Below, one piece after another: positions 1 to 5,635 of a stretch of DNA of 6,068 bases (positions within the stretch are counted from its first letter, which is position 1; every line of letters begins with the position of its first letter). This DNA comes from Bacteroidales bacterium. GTDB taxonomy: Bacteria; Bacteroidota; Bacteroidia; Bacteroidales; WCHB1-69. A program made the translations under genes and the position numbers. Where the stretch lies: contig JAQUGA010000156.1 of NCBI GenBank assembly GCA_028684405.1, forward strand, positions 1-6,068, in the 5' to 3' direction. The notes under the pieces are model-generated. The model was not told where the DNA came from, ran no database searches, and saw only the letters and a list, made by a program, of their open reading frames with translations.

Positions 1-651
1 GATGATGTTTCTCTCACAAATGTTGTGACAGAGTTTTATAGCGAAGATGCTGCGGAGAACATTGTGGTAAACATCACCACAGCTGAGCTTGATGGCGTTG
101 ATAAAGAAAATTATTCACTTTCGCTTGCTGGTGCACCCACCACAACAGCAACAATATCTGCGGGTACTTCTGATTTTGCTGTTACTTTTACTGTTAAAAG
201 CAATTCAGCGCCATTAGAAGGGGCAACCATTAGTATAAATAGCCAAACGCTAATAACTGATATTGATGGAATGGCTACCATTGAGTTGGAAAATGGGGTT
301 TATCCTTATTCGATTACAGCATTGGAATACGTAACATATGAAGGTTTAATTACCGTGGATGGAGCCGTTGTAAATGAGGAGGTTTCTCTGATTCAAGTTG
401 GAGTGAATACAAATTTACTTTCAAATATCGAATTATATCCCAACCCGTTTCAAAACACCATTAATATATCCAATGCCAGCAATGTAAGCTGCGTGATTAT
501 TACCAATATTATTGGAAAGCTTGTTATGGCTGTTAATCTAAATCAGTCATCCAATCCAATAATAGAAACCAACCTACCCTCGGGCATTTATCTGCTAACC
601 ATTATTGCCAATGATGGCAGTAGGGTGATAAGGAAAATGATTCGGGAATAG
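1..651 (+). CDS. C-terminal part of a large secreted protein with a type IX secretion sorting domain (5' end outside window)
   Basis: The frame is open from base 1 and gives 216 codons ending in TAG, so the true start lies upstream; the in-frame GTG at 25 is not a credible start. Three parts can be seen. Window residues 1-54 (DDVSLTNV to NYSLSLAG...TTTATIS) resemble the end of a YDG-type beta repeat found in large adhesin-like proteins. Residues about 57-130 (P-LEGATISINS, TDIDGMATIELENGVYPYSITALEY) look like a carboxypeptidase-regulatory or PEGA-like beta-sandwich. Residues about 141-216 contain IELYPNPFQN, then IIGKLV, LPSGIYLLTI and a basic C-terminus (RVIRKMIRE), the usual type A sorting domain. 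In this family the domain directs export across the outer membrane by the Por/T9SS machinery and is then cleaved, leaving the protein surface-attached or released. Substrate or binding partner is unknown because the N-terminal domains are missing. Confidence 0.85.
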   Translation, partial: DDVSLTNVVTEFYSEDAAENIVVNITTAELDGVDKENYSLSLAGAPTTTATISAGTSDFAVTFTVKSNSAPLEGATISINSQTLITDIDGMATIELENGVYPYSITALEYVTYEGLITVDGAVVNEEVSLIQVGVNTNLLSNIELYPNPFQNTINISNASNVSCVIITNIIGKLVMAVNLNQSSNPIIETNLPSGIYLLTIIANDGSRVIRKMIRE

Positions 652-718
652 GGGGAGGTAAAAGTGACATACGATGCACTGAGGGACTCGAAATGTGACG
701 AGTGACAAGATGAATAGC

Positions 719-774
719 AACCTAGCAGGTTAGGTGTTTAAATATTTGCAATACCTGCCTGTTAGGTTTTTTTT
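719..774 (+). terminator. Intrinsic terminator after the secreted-protein gene
   Basis: Left arm 719-735 (AACCTAGCAGGTTAGGT) pairs with right arm 753-768 (ACCTGCCTGTTAGGTT) with a G-T pair and a small internal bulge. The loop is about 17 nt. A run of eight T follows directly at 767-774. The hairpin begins 68 bp after the stop codon and sits before an independent gene, so termination of the upstream transcript is the simplest reading. Confidence 0.8.
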
Positions 775-816
775 AAAAAAACAGTAAAAAAATTAATTAA
801 CCAAAAAACAGAAAAC

Positions 817-1566
817 ATGAAACCCAACAAACTCAAAGTAATTCTGCTCATCGCGTTTGCAATAGCAATAAGCATGAGTTCGTGCATGAATTCCAGTGGG
901 TTTTCAGAAGAAAAAACGCCGACCGACAATGCTCCCATTACAGGAACATTATCAGGAAAAATCAACCACGACGAGCTTGATTTGAACGACAAAGCCTCCT
1001 GCACTTTTAATCGTTTTCCATGGACGGTTGAAAAGTTTCAAGAATTGCAAGCACAAGTTTCCACAGAACCTCAAGGTGCAGTAGTCATGGTGTTGATTGC
1101 CATGGAGATATATCGCAAATATCCTGTTATTGGTGAGAAATGTTTGTTTTTGACAACGACCGAAAATGAACACGACCCCAATGAGCCCGGACACATGAGC
1201 AAAGACCGCATTATACATCGTTTGAACGAACTGCTGCGACGCACAGATGATTCATACGCACGTCCTTATCAAGTGGCTGCTTATTTGAAAGGTGCTCATC
1301 AGCAAAATGGATACATTCCTGAAAAACCGTATACCGTTGAAGTGGAAATTATGAATACAAATTATGAATACAATAGTAAAATGGATGCTAAATTTATTCA
1401 ATATTATGTTCTTACAGGTGGAAAAGACAGCGGAAAAGACATTATTCGTGTCATCAAACCATGGGATAGCAAATACTATTTGGTTGATAATTTTCCAGGA
1501 CTTTATTCTCAGGTAAAAGAACTCCCCGGTAGTAAAACTTGGGACGATACTATGTTTATAAAATAG
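817..1566 (+). CDS. Putative lipoprotein, possibly DUF6935-like, function unknown
   Basis: This 249-residue protein starts with a lipoprotein signal: basic KPNKLK, hydrophobic residues 8-18, and a lipobox ending in Cys23 (ISMSSC). After lipidation the mature protein would be membrane-anchored in the envelope. The residues after the cysteine (MNSSG) lack the acidic cluster linked to surface lipoproteins in this phylum, so a periplasm-facing location is more likely (inference). The mature part has an alpha-helical segment (about 85-103, GAVVMVLIAMEIYRKYP), two cysteines (62 and 109), and a C-terminal half with RPYQVAAYLKGAHQQNGYIP, YYVLTGGKDSGKDIIRV and PGLYSQVKE. From memory this pattern resembles the uncharacterised DUF6935 family, but I could not search. 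The ATG at 817 has only an A-rich leader, as is usual in Bacteroidota. The next gene follows after 33 bp on the same strand and is also a lipoprotein, suggesting co-transcription. No promoter match was seen upstream. Confidence 0.82.
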   Translation: MKPNKLKVILLIAFAIAISMSSCMNSSGFSEEKTPTDNAPITGTLSGKINHDELDLNDKASCTFNRFPWTVEKFQELQAQVSTEPQGAVVMVLIAMEIYRKYPVIGEKCLFLTTTENEHDPNEPGHMSKDRIIHRLNELLRRTDDSYARPYQVAAYLKGAHQQNGYIPEKPYTVEVEIMNTNYEYNSKMDAKFIQYYVLTGGKDSGKDIIRVIKPWDSKYYLVDNFPGLYSQVKELPGSKTWDDTMFIK

Positions 1567-1599
1567 AATTGTTGTTTTAGAAATTTCTGAAAAGAAGAA

Positions 1600-2133
1600 A
1601 TGAAAAAAATAATTTTATTTATATGCGTAGGCTTATTTATATATGGATGCAATAACAATGATTCATCCGATAAATTTAAAGAGATGAAGGAAATTGAAAA
1701 ATTAACAAAAAAGCAATTTTCAGAAGAAGCTGGAGCCATCTATGCGAATGTGTTCCAGGAAATAGGAAAACTTCTCAACAAACACGAAAAAATAGATGTG
1801 GCTTTTGAAAAAGACATCGATATACTGTATCAAAGCTCGGTGAAACAGATGCTTGAATATGGAAAAGTCCTTGCCAATAAAGAAGAACAAATTCGTGAAG
1901 ATTACTTGTTTGCCAGTACACTTGCTGCATGGGATGCTTTAGACAAAATTGACCCCAAAGTTTCAGCTGATGTCGAAAAACAGCTGGATGAAAGAATGCA
2001 TGAGTTTGAAGAATACCAAAGCTTAACTTTAGAACGAAAGTTTGACGATTTGTTTGCTATCATGGACTTTTTAAATTTTGAGAAGCTAAAAGAAGAACGC
2101 CCTGAAAGTGCTAAAGAATTTGGAATTCAGTAA
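1600..2133 (+). CDS. Small helical lipoprotein, function unknown
   Basis: The 177-residue product has a short lipoprotein signal: MKK, hydrophobic residues 4-15, and a lipobox IYGC with Cys17. A polar linker follows (NNNDSSD). The remainder (about 24-177) is rich in Lys and Glu with regularly spaced hydrophobic residues and reads as almost entirely alpha-helical, for example AGAIYANVFQEIGKLL, DILYQSSVKQMLEYGKVL and FASTLAAWDALDKI. I do not recognise a family. The start is supported by the signal peptide and by AGAAG a few bases before the ATG. It lies 33 bp behind another lipoprotein gene with no terminator between, so the two are probably one transcript and may act together at the same membrane (inference). 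A long inverted repeat begins 30 bp after its stop codon. Confidence 0.82.
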   Translation: MKKIILFICVGLFIYGCNNNDSSDKFKEMKEIEKLTKKQFSEEAGAIYANVFQEIGKLLNKHEKIDVAFEKDIDILYQSSVKQMLEYGKVLANKEEQIREDYLFASTLAAWDALDKIDPKVSADVEKQLDERMHEFEEYQSLTLERKFDDLFAIMDFLNFEKLKEERPESAKEFGIQ

Positions 2134-2163
2134 TAGAAAACCGTATTTTTTTTACATTAGTAT

Positions 2164-2210
2164 CTAAAGAAAACTATTTAATATCCTGAATATTAAATAG
2201 TTTTCTTTAG
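2164..2210. repeat. Perfect 21-bp inverted repeat, probable bidirectional terminator
   Basis: Arms 2164-2184 and 2190-2210 are exact reverse complements around a 5-nt loop (CCTGA). The outer part of the left arm is A-rich (CTAAAGAAAACTA) and of the right arm T-rich (TAGTTTTCTTTAG), so on either strand the inner A/T stem would be followed by a U-rich stretch, as in a bidirectional terminator. There is no separate T-run outside the arms and the stem has very little GC, which makes the terminator reading plausible rather than firm. It lies 30 bp after the second lipoprotein gene. Confidence 0.65.
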
Positions 2211-2325
2211 CTTATCGATTTGAATATACTCGTGAGAAAAGAGTGTTTTTTGACTATCATCTCTAATTAATTTGATATTTTCTGCAAACTTAGAAAAAGA
2301 CCATTCCGTAAAATATCAATAAAAA

Positions 2326-2357
2326 TTTGTTTGGTAAGAAAAAAAGTTTTATTTTTG
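2326..2357 (+). promoter_or_regulatory. Predicted Bacteroidota-type promoter for rho
   Basis: TTTG at 2326-2329 and TATTTTTG at 2350-2357 match the known consensus of the primary sigma factor in this phylum (-33 TTTG, -7 TAnnTTTG), with 20 bp between them, within the usual range. A second TTTG at 2330-2333 would give a 16-bp spacing. The start of transcription would fall around 2362-2366, giving a 5' leader of about 125 nt before rho. Confidence 0.6.
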
Positions 2358-2488
2358 TGGTTCGAAAATGAATTTGTTCTTCAAAGGGTCATGATCATAT
2401 AAAAGTCTCTTTCTTATTTGAAGAATTATCTCCACATGTTTAAATCATTGAAATTCAATCACTAAGATTCTTATCAAATTATTATTTT

Positions 2489-4561
2489 ATGTACAAAAAG
2501 GATGTTCTTAACGAGATGCTTTTAAGCGAACTCAAAGATATTGCTAAAGACCTAGGCATCGAAAAACACGAAAAACTCACCAAACTTGATCTGATTTATA
2601 AAATTCTTGACAACCAGGCTCTAAATCCCAGCAAAGAAGTTGTAGAACAAGAGAAAAAACAGAACCAAATGGGTGGACGTCGGCGAACGATTGCCAAAAA
2701 ACCTGTTGCAAGTTCTAATTTTCAAAAAACTCAAACCCCCATTGTTTCTTCATCGGAACTCAATAAAAATATTGACGAACCTAGTATTGTGAAAGACACC
2801 CCGGCAAAACCGGTCGCTGAAGAGGTTGCGATAGAACCAAAAGAAATGGAGTCAAAGCAAGATATCCAAAAGAAAAACAGTAGAAATAAAAAATCATCCA
2901 TAAAAGCAGTACCGCAAAAAGAGAAAAATTGGCTTCAGGATGATATGATTATCGATGATGCTTTGGCTTCTGAAAAAATAGATTTTAAGCGAAAAATGTT
3001 ATTGGAAGACCTAGAGCTGGGCATTTTGGATGATGTTGATATTCCACCTGTAGACTATTCTTTGCTCTCTGATGATATTGTTTCCGACAATTTAGATGTA
3101 GATTCAAGTCCAGAAAAAGAGACCACCAAAAAGCGTGAATTTTTGATTCCCGATATTTTGGATGATAATGATTTTGGAATTTCACCTGTTGAAAAAACAG
3201 ATCAAATTCGCAATCAAGAGACTCAAAATCAGAGAACAGAAATCACTGAAAATCCAACAACTGAGGATAAAAGCAAACAGGCAAAACCCGTTCGTAAATT
3301 CGAAATTAAAAAGAAAGTTGGTGAAAAAACAATAGAGATAATAGTTCCGGCAGAAACCAATGAGCCCACAACGGAAGAACCTCAAGCACCCAAAAAACAA
3401 CAACAAACTGCTCCTGCAGCCGAAAAAGAGACAAATATTGAATATGACGGAACCATTGTTAGTGAAGGTGTTTTAGAAATTGTGAATGATGGATACGGCT
3501 TTCTTCGCTCTTCTGATTATAACTATCTGAATTCGCCCGACGACATTTATGTTTCTCAATCTCAAATAAAACTATTTGGTCTAAAAACTGGCGATACTGT
3601 AATGGGAACCATTCGCCCACCAAAAGAGGGTGAAAAATATTTTCCACTTGTAAAAGTGAACGGAATTAACGGTCGAAGCCCCGAAGAGGTTCGAGATCGT
3701 ATTCCTTTCGATTACCTTACTCCTCTTTTTCCCGACGAAAAGCTTTGTTTAACAGGACATTCACTGGAAACGACTTCTACTCGTGTTATCGATTTGTTTG
3801 CACCCATCGGAAAAGGACAACGCGGACTGATTGTAGCTCAGCCAAAAACAGGAAAAACAGTTCTTTTAAAAGAAATTGCCAATGCTATTGCAGCCAATCA
3901 CCCCGAAGTTTATTTAATTGTACTTCTGATTGACGAACGTCCTGAAGAGGTTACCGACATGGAGCGCAGTGTTCGTGCCGAAGTTGTTGCATCCACCTTT
4001 GATGAACCAGCAGATCGCCATGTTAGAATATCCAACATTGTGCTCGAAAAAGCAAAACGAATGGTAGAATGTGGTCATGATGTTTGTATTTTGTTAGACT
4101 CCATTACTCGTTTAGCACGTGCATACAATACCGTTTCACCCGCTTCTGGAAAAGTCCTTTCAGGTGGAGTGGAGGCCAATGCACTTCAAAAACCAAAACG
4201 CTTCTTTGGAGCTGCTCGTAAAATTGAAAATGGAGGCTCGCTTACCATTATTGCTACAGCTTTAATCGATACTGGCTCTAAAATGGACGAGGTTATTTTC
4301 GAAGAATTTAAAGGTACAGGAAACATGGAACTTCAATTGGACAGACGTTTGTCTAATAAACGCATCTATCCAGCCGTCGACCTTGTTGCTTCTAGCACAC
4401 GTAGAGACGATTTACTGCACTCAAAAGAGGTTCTTCAAAGGTTGTGGATTTTGAGAAATCACTTGGCAGATATGAATCCTACCGAAGCCATGGAGTTTAT
4501 TAAAGACAAAATGAAGTTTACAAAAGACAATGATGAGTTTTTAATTTCTATGAATAGTTAA
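2489..4561 (+). CDS. rho: Transcription termination factor Rho with long N-terminal insertion
   Basis: Rho is the hexameric ATP-dependent RNA helicase that loads on unstructured RNA and ends transcription. The 690-residue protein is far longer than the 419 of E. coli. Residues 1-47 are the Rho N-terminal helical domain (MLLSELKDIAKDLGIE). Residues 48-318 are a low-complexity insertion. Residues about 326-395 are the cold-shock-like RNA-binding domain (GYGFLRS with Y336 and F338; Y354, E382, Y384). The RecA-type ATPase follows: Walker A QPKTGKT (K456), catalytic E483 in IDERPEE, Walker B D537, Q-loop K555, R-loop region in GSKMDEV, and arginines R625 and R638 (R353 and the R366 arginine finger of E. 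coli). Residues altered in bicyclomycin-resistant E. coli (M219, S266, G337) are conserved as M491, S538 and G609. The ATG at 2489 aligns with the family start; no Shine-Dalgarno is present. It has its own predicted promoter and a downstream terminator. Confidence 0.97.
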   Translation: MYKKDVLNEMLLSELKDIAKDLGIEKHEKLTKLDLIYKILDNQALNPSKEVVEQEKKQNQMGGRRRTIAKKPVASSNFQKTQTPIVSSSELNKNIDEPSIVKDTPAKPVAEEVAIEPKEMESKQDIQKKNSRNKKSSIKAVPQKEKNWLQDDMIIDDALASEKIDFKRKMLLEDLELGILDDVDIPPVDYSLLSDDIVSDNLDVDSSPEKETTKKREFLIPDILDDNDFGISPVEKTDQIRNQETQNQRTEITENPTTEDKSKQAKPVRKFEIKKKVGEKTIEIIVPAETNEPTTEEPQAPKKQQQTAPAAEKETNIEYDGTIVSEGVLEIVNDGYGFLRSSDYNYLNSPDDIYVSQSQIKLFGLKTGDTVMGTIRPPKEGEKYFPLVKVNGINGRSPEEVRDRIPFDYLTPLFPDEKLCLTGHSLETTSTRVIDLFAPIGKGQRGLIVAQPKTGKTVLLKEIANAIAANHPEVYLIVLLIDERPEEVTDMERSVRAEVVASTFDEPADRHVRISNIVLEKAKRMVECGHDVCILLDSITRLARAYNTVSPASGKVLSGGVEANALQKPKRFFGAARKIENGGSLTIIATALIDTGSKMDEVIFEEFKGTGNMELQLDRRLSNKRIYPAVDLVASSTRRDDLLHSKEVLQRLWILRNHLADMNPTEAMEFIKDKMKFTKDNDEFLISMNS
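2630..3442 (+). other. Disordered, charge-segregated insertion within Rho (residues 48-318)
   Basis: This part of rho has no counterpart in E. coli Rho. It is rich in K, E, D, Q, P, S and T with few aromatic residues, so it is probably disordered. Charge is not evenly spread. Residues 48-146 are net basic, including GGRRR at 62-66. Residues 147-236 are strongly acidic (about 26 D/E against 9 K/R). Residues 237-318 are mixed and rich in Gln, Thr and Pro. Insertions here are common in Bacteroidota Rho, and in Bacteroides thetaiotaomicron the disordered region has been reported to support condensate formation. The same role here is inference. Confidence 0.8.
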
Positions 4562-4617
4562 TGAAATAATTTCATTAATAAAACTCTGCGTTTGCTCGCA
4601 GATCAAAAAATATTAAA

Positions 4618-4650
4618 AAACTCCGACTTGAAAAAGCCGGAGTTTTTTTT
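4618..4650. terminator. Bidirectional intrinsic terminator between rho and the convergent gene
   Basis: Left arm 4618-4629 (AAACTCCGACTT) pairs with right arm 4634-4645 (AAGCCGGAGTTT) with one A-C mismatch, closed by a GAAA loop. Eight T follow on the + strand (4643-4650). On the - strand the six A at 4615-4620 supply a U-run. It lies 56 bp after rho and 15 bp beyond the stop of the - strand gene, so it can serve both. A smaller hairpin (TCTGCG, 6-nt loop, CGCAGA) sits just before it at 4585-4602. Confidence 0.85.
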
Positions 4651-4665
4651 CAACTGAAATTTAGT

Positions 4666-5370
4666 TTATCTGCCATAAATATATCGGTTAAGTTCATCAA
4701 TGGAGGATGAAAAACTGAAAGCATTGTTTACCATAAAATAATTTCCTTTGTCAATGGTAGATTCGTATGCAAATTTTGCAAGCGATAGTTTATTGCTCTC
4801 AAAATTCATTAATTCTACTAATTCTAGTGCTTGGCGAGATACGATTTGATTGTGGCTCAATGCCGATTTTGCAAGCGATAATTTTCTGCTATCAAAAGAT
4901 TGCGAAGCAAGGGTGCTTTTTAGCATCGAAAACTCATAATCTCCCATGGGTCTATTATAGTTGCCATAGTTTCCTCCATAATTGTTGCCATGATTATTTC
5001 CATAGTGAGTGCCATTATTATGTCCGTAATTTCCTGAAGGACGTTCGCTTAGAACAATCAAATTTCGGTTACGATCAATAAGAGCTTCTACAAATGTGCT
5101 GTTTGGAATGAAAATAGAGCGAGAAAAAAACAGAGTCCGATGAATTCTGCCATTTCTGTTTTGTCTTATTTGGTAAACTCTTAAGTGATGATTTCCGCTA
5201 TGAATATTTGAAATTGTATACCTATTAGAATTGTAGAATTTTTGATTGTTGAAATGTACTTCTATTTCGCTGTTGTCAAATAAACGAATAGAAAGCCCGG
5301 ATCTGTTTGCAAATAAACCAACGGAAGCAAAGAGCAAAAGAGCTGCGAGAATGATAAAATGTTTTTTCAT
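4666..5370 (-). CDS. Secreted DUF4476-type protein, function unknown
   Basis: The 234-residue product starts with a standard signal peptide (MKKHF, hydrophobic residues 6-20, likely cut after Ala21, GLFA/NR) without a lipobox, so it should be exported to the periplasm or beyond. Residues about 24-107 look like a small beta domain (LSIRLFDNSEIEVHF, ISNIHSGNHHLRVYQ). Residues 112-140 are a low-complexity linker of Gly, Asn, Tyr and His (NYGHNNGTHYGNNHGNNYGG). Residues 142-233 match my memory of the DUF4476 domain: helical, with two copies of a motif F-(D/E)-S-x-K-L-S-L-A-K at 159-168 and 190-199, and an ending in IDELNRYIYGR. DUF4476 proteins are common in Bacteroidota and uncharacterised. The gene is convergent with rho and shares its terminator. 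The ATG at 5370 is supported by the signal peptide and by an AGGAGG site upstream. Confidence 0.88.
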   Translation of the reverse strand: MKKHFIILAALLLFASVGLFANRSGLSIRLFDNSEIEVHFNNQKFYNSNRYTISNIHSGNHHLRVYQIRQNRNGRIHRTLFFSRSIFIPNSTFVEALIDRNRNLIVLSERPSGNYGHNNGTHYGNNHGNNYGGNYGNYNRPMGDYEFSMLKSTLASQSFDSRKLSLAKSALSHNQIVSRQALELVELMNFESNKLSLAKFAYESTIDKGNYFMVNNAFSFSSSIDELNRYIYGR

Positions 5371-5379
5371 GACTTATTT

Positions 5380-5385
5380 CCTCCT
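5380..5385 (-). promoter_or_regulatory. Strong Shine-Dalgarno site for the DUF4476-type gene
   Basis: The - strand reads AGGAGG, then 9 nt, then ATG. This is a full-length match to the classical site and fixes the start at 5370. None of the other starts in the window has anything like it, and Bacteroidota genes generally lack such sites. Confidence 0.75.
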
Positions 5386-5563
5386 ATATTATGATGAATG
5401 ATTGTTTTTCTTAATAACTACTATTTGCAAGCATTGTGCCATCTTTTATTTGTTTTGTTTTATAAGCTTAAAAACAATGTTTGGCAAATGTCAATTTGGT
5501 CTGGAATAAGAAATTTGAAAATAGATTTTATTTTTTATCATTATTATCCGATAAAAAAAAATC

Positions 5564-5601
5564 AAAGAGAAGGAAGCATAAAACTTCCTTTCTCTTTTTT
5601 T
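5564..5601 (+). terminator. Terminator-like hairpin at the insertion-sequence left end
   Basis: AAAGAGAAGGAAG (5564-5576) pairs with CTTCCTTTCTCTTT (5584-5597) with one bulged T and a 7-nt loop. Seven T follow at 5595-5601. It points toward the transposase and ends 33 bp before its start codon, so it would stop transcripts entering from the left flank. Confidence 0.65.
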
Positions 5602-5635
5602 AGTAGTTTTGCTTCGTCAAAACCAACAACTACTA
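5601..5635 (+). promoter_or_regulatory. Start-codon hairpin and possible transposase -7 promoter box
   Basis: TAGTAGTT (5601-5608) is the exact reverse complement of AACTACTA (5628-5635), whose last base is the A of the transposase ATG. A transcript covering both arms would fold the start region into a stem. TAGTTTTG at 5604-5611 matches the TAnnTTTG -7 element; no TTTG lies at the expected -33 position, so the promoter is weak or uncertain. A transcript begun from this box would start near 5616-5620 and would lack the left arm. Confidence 0.45.

Larger units (their letters stand above)
2134..2488. other. Intergenic region upstream of rho (355 bp)
   Basis: The region is A/T-rich and holds three things: the perfect inverted repeat at 2164-2210, a Bacteroidota-type promoter match at 2326-2357, and the presumed rho leader from about 2364 to 2488. 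Between 2211 and 2325 I see no gene, repeat or convincing site. No tRNA or other structured RNA was recognised. Confidence 0.7.

Noticed and set aside
686..703. Small inverted repeat ACTCG/CGAGT with an 8-nt spacer after the secreted-protein gene
   Set aside because: Only 5 bp per arm with no T-run; expected by chance, and a much stronger terminator follows at 719-774.
952..1218. Open frame on the - strand inside the first lipoprotein gene (also one at 762-1004)
   Set aside because: Antisense to a well-supported gene with signal peptide; no recognisable protein features, and one overlaps the terminator at 719-774.
3182..3647. Open frames on the - strand opposite rho, and one in another + frame at 3745-3933
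   Set aside because: They lie entirely within the conserved rho coding sequence and their translations are Cys/Phe-rich shadow products.
4585..4602. Hairpin TCTGCG/CGCAGA after rho as a separate terminator
   Set aside because: Six-bp stem with no T-run after it on the + strand; noted as an accessory to the strong terminator at 4618-4650 only.
4767..5081. Open frame on the + strand opposite the DUF4476-type gene
   Set aside because: It mirrors the conserved domain and Gly/Asn linker of the - strand gene; the product is rich in Cys and His with no family resemblance.
5461..5494. TTGACA on the - strand (plus-strand TGTCAA at 5489-5494) as a -35 box for the DUF4476-type gene
   Set aside because: No acceptable -10 at 16-18 bp and no TAnnTTTG box; Bacteroidota promoters do not follow the TTGACA/TATAAT pattern.
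5398..5634. In-frame extension of the transposase upstream of 5635
   Set aside because: The extension has no family similarity and would translate through the terminator-like hairpin; MDKTTYFFG at 5635 fits the usual N-terminus of the family.
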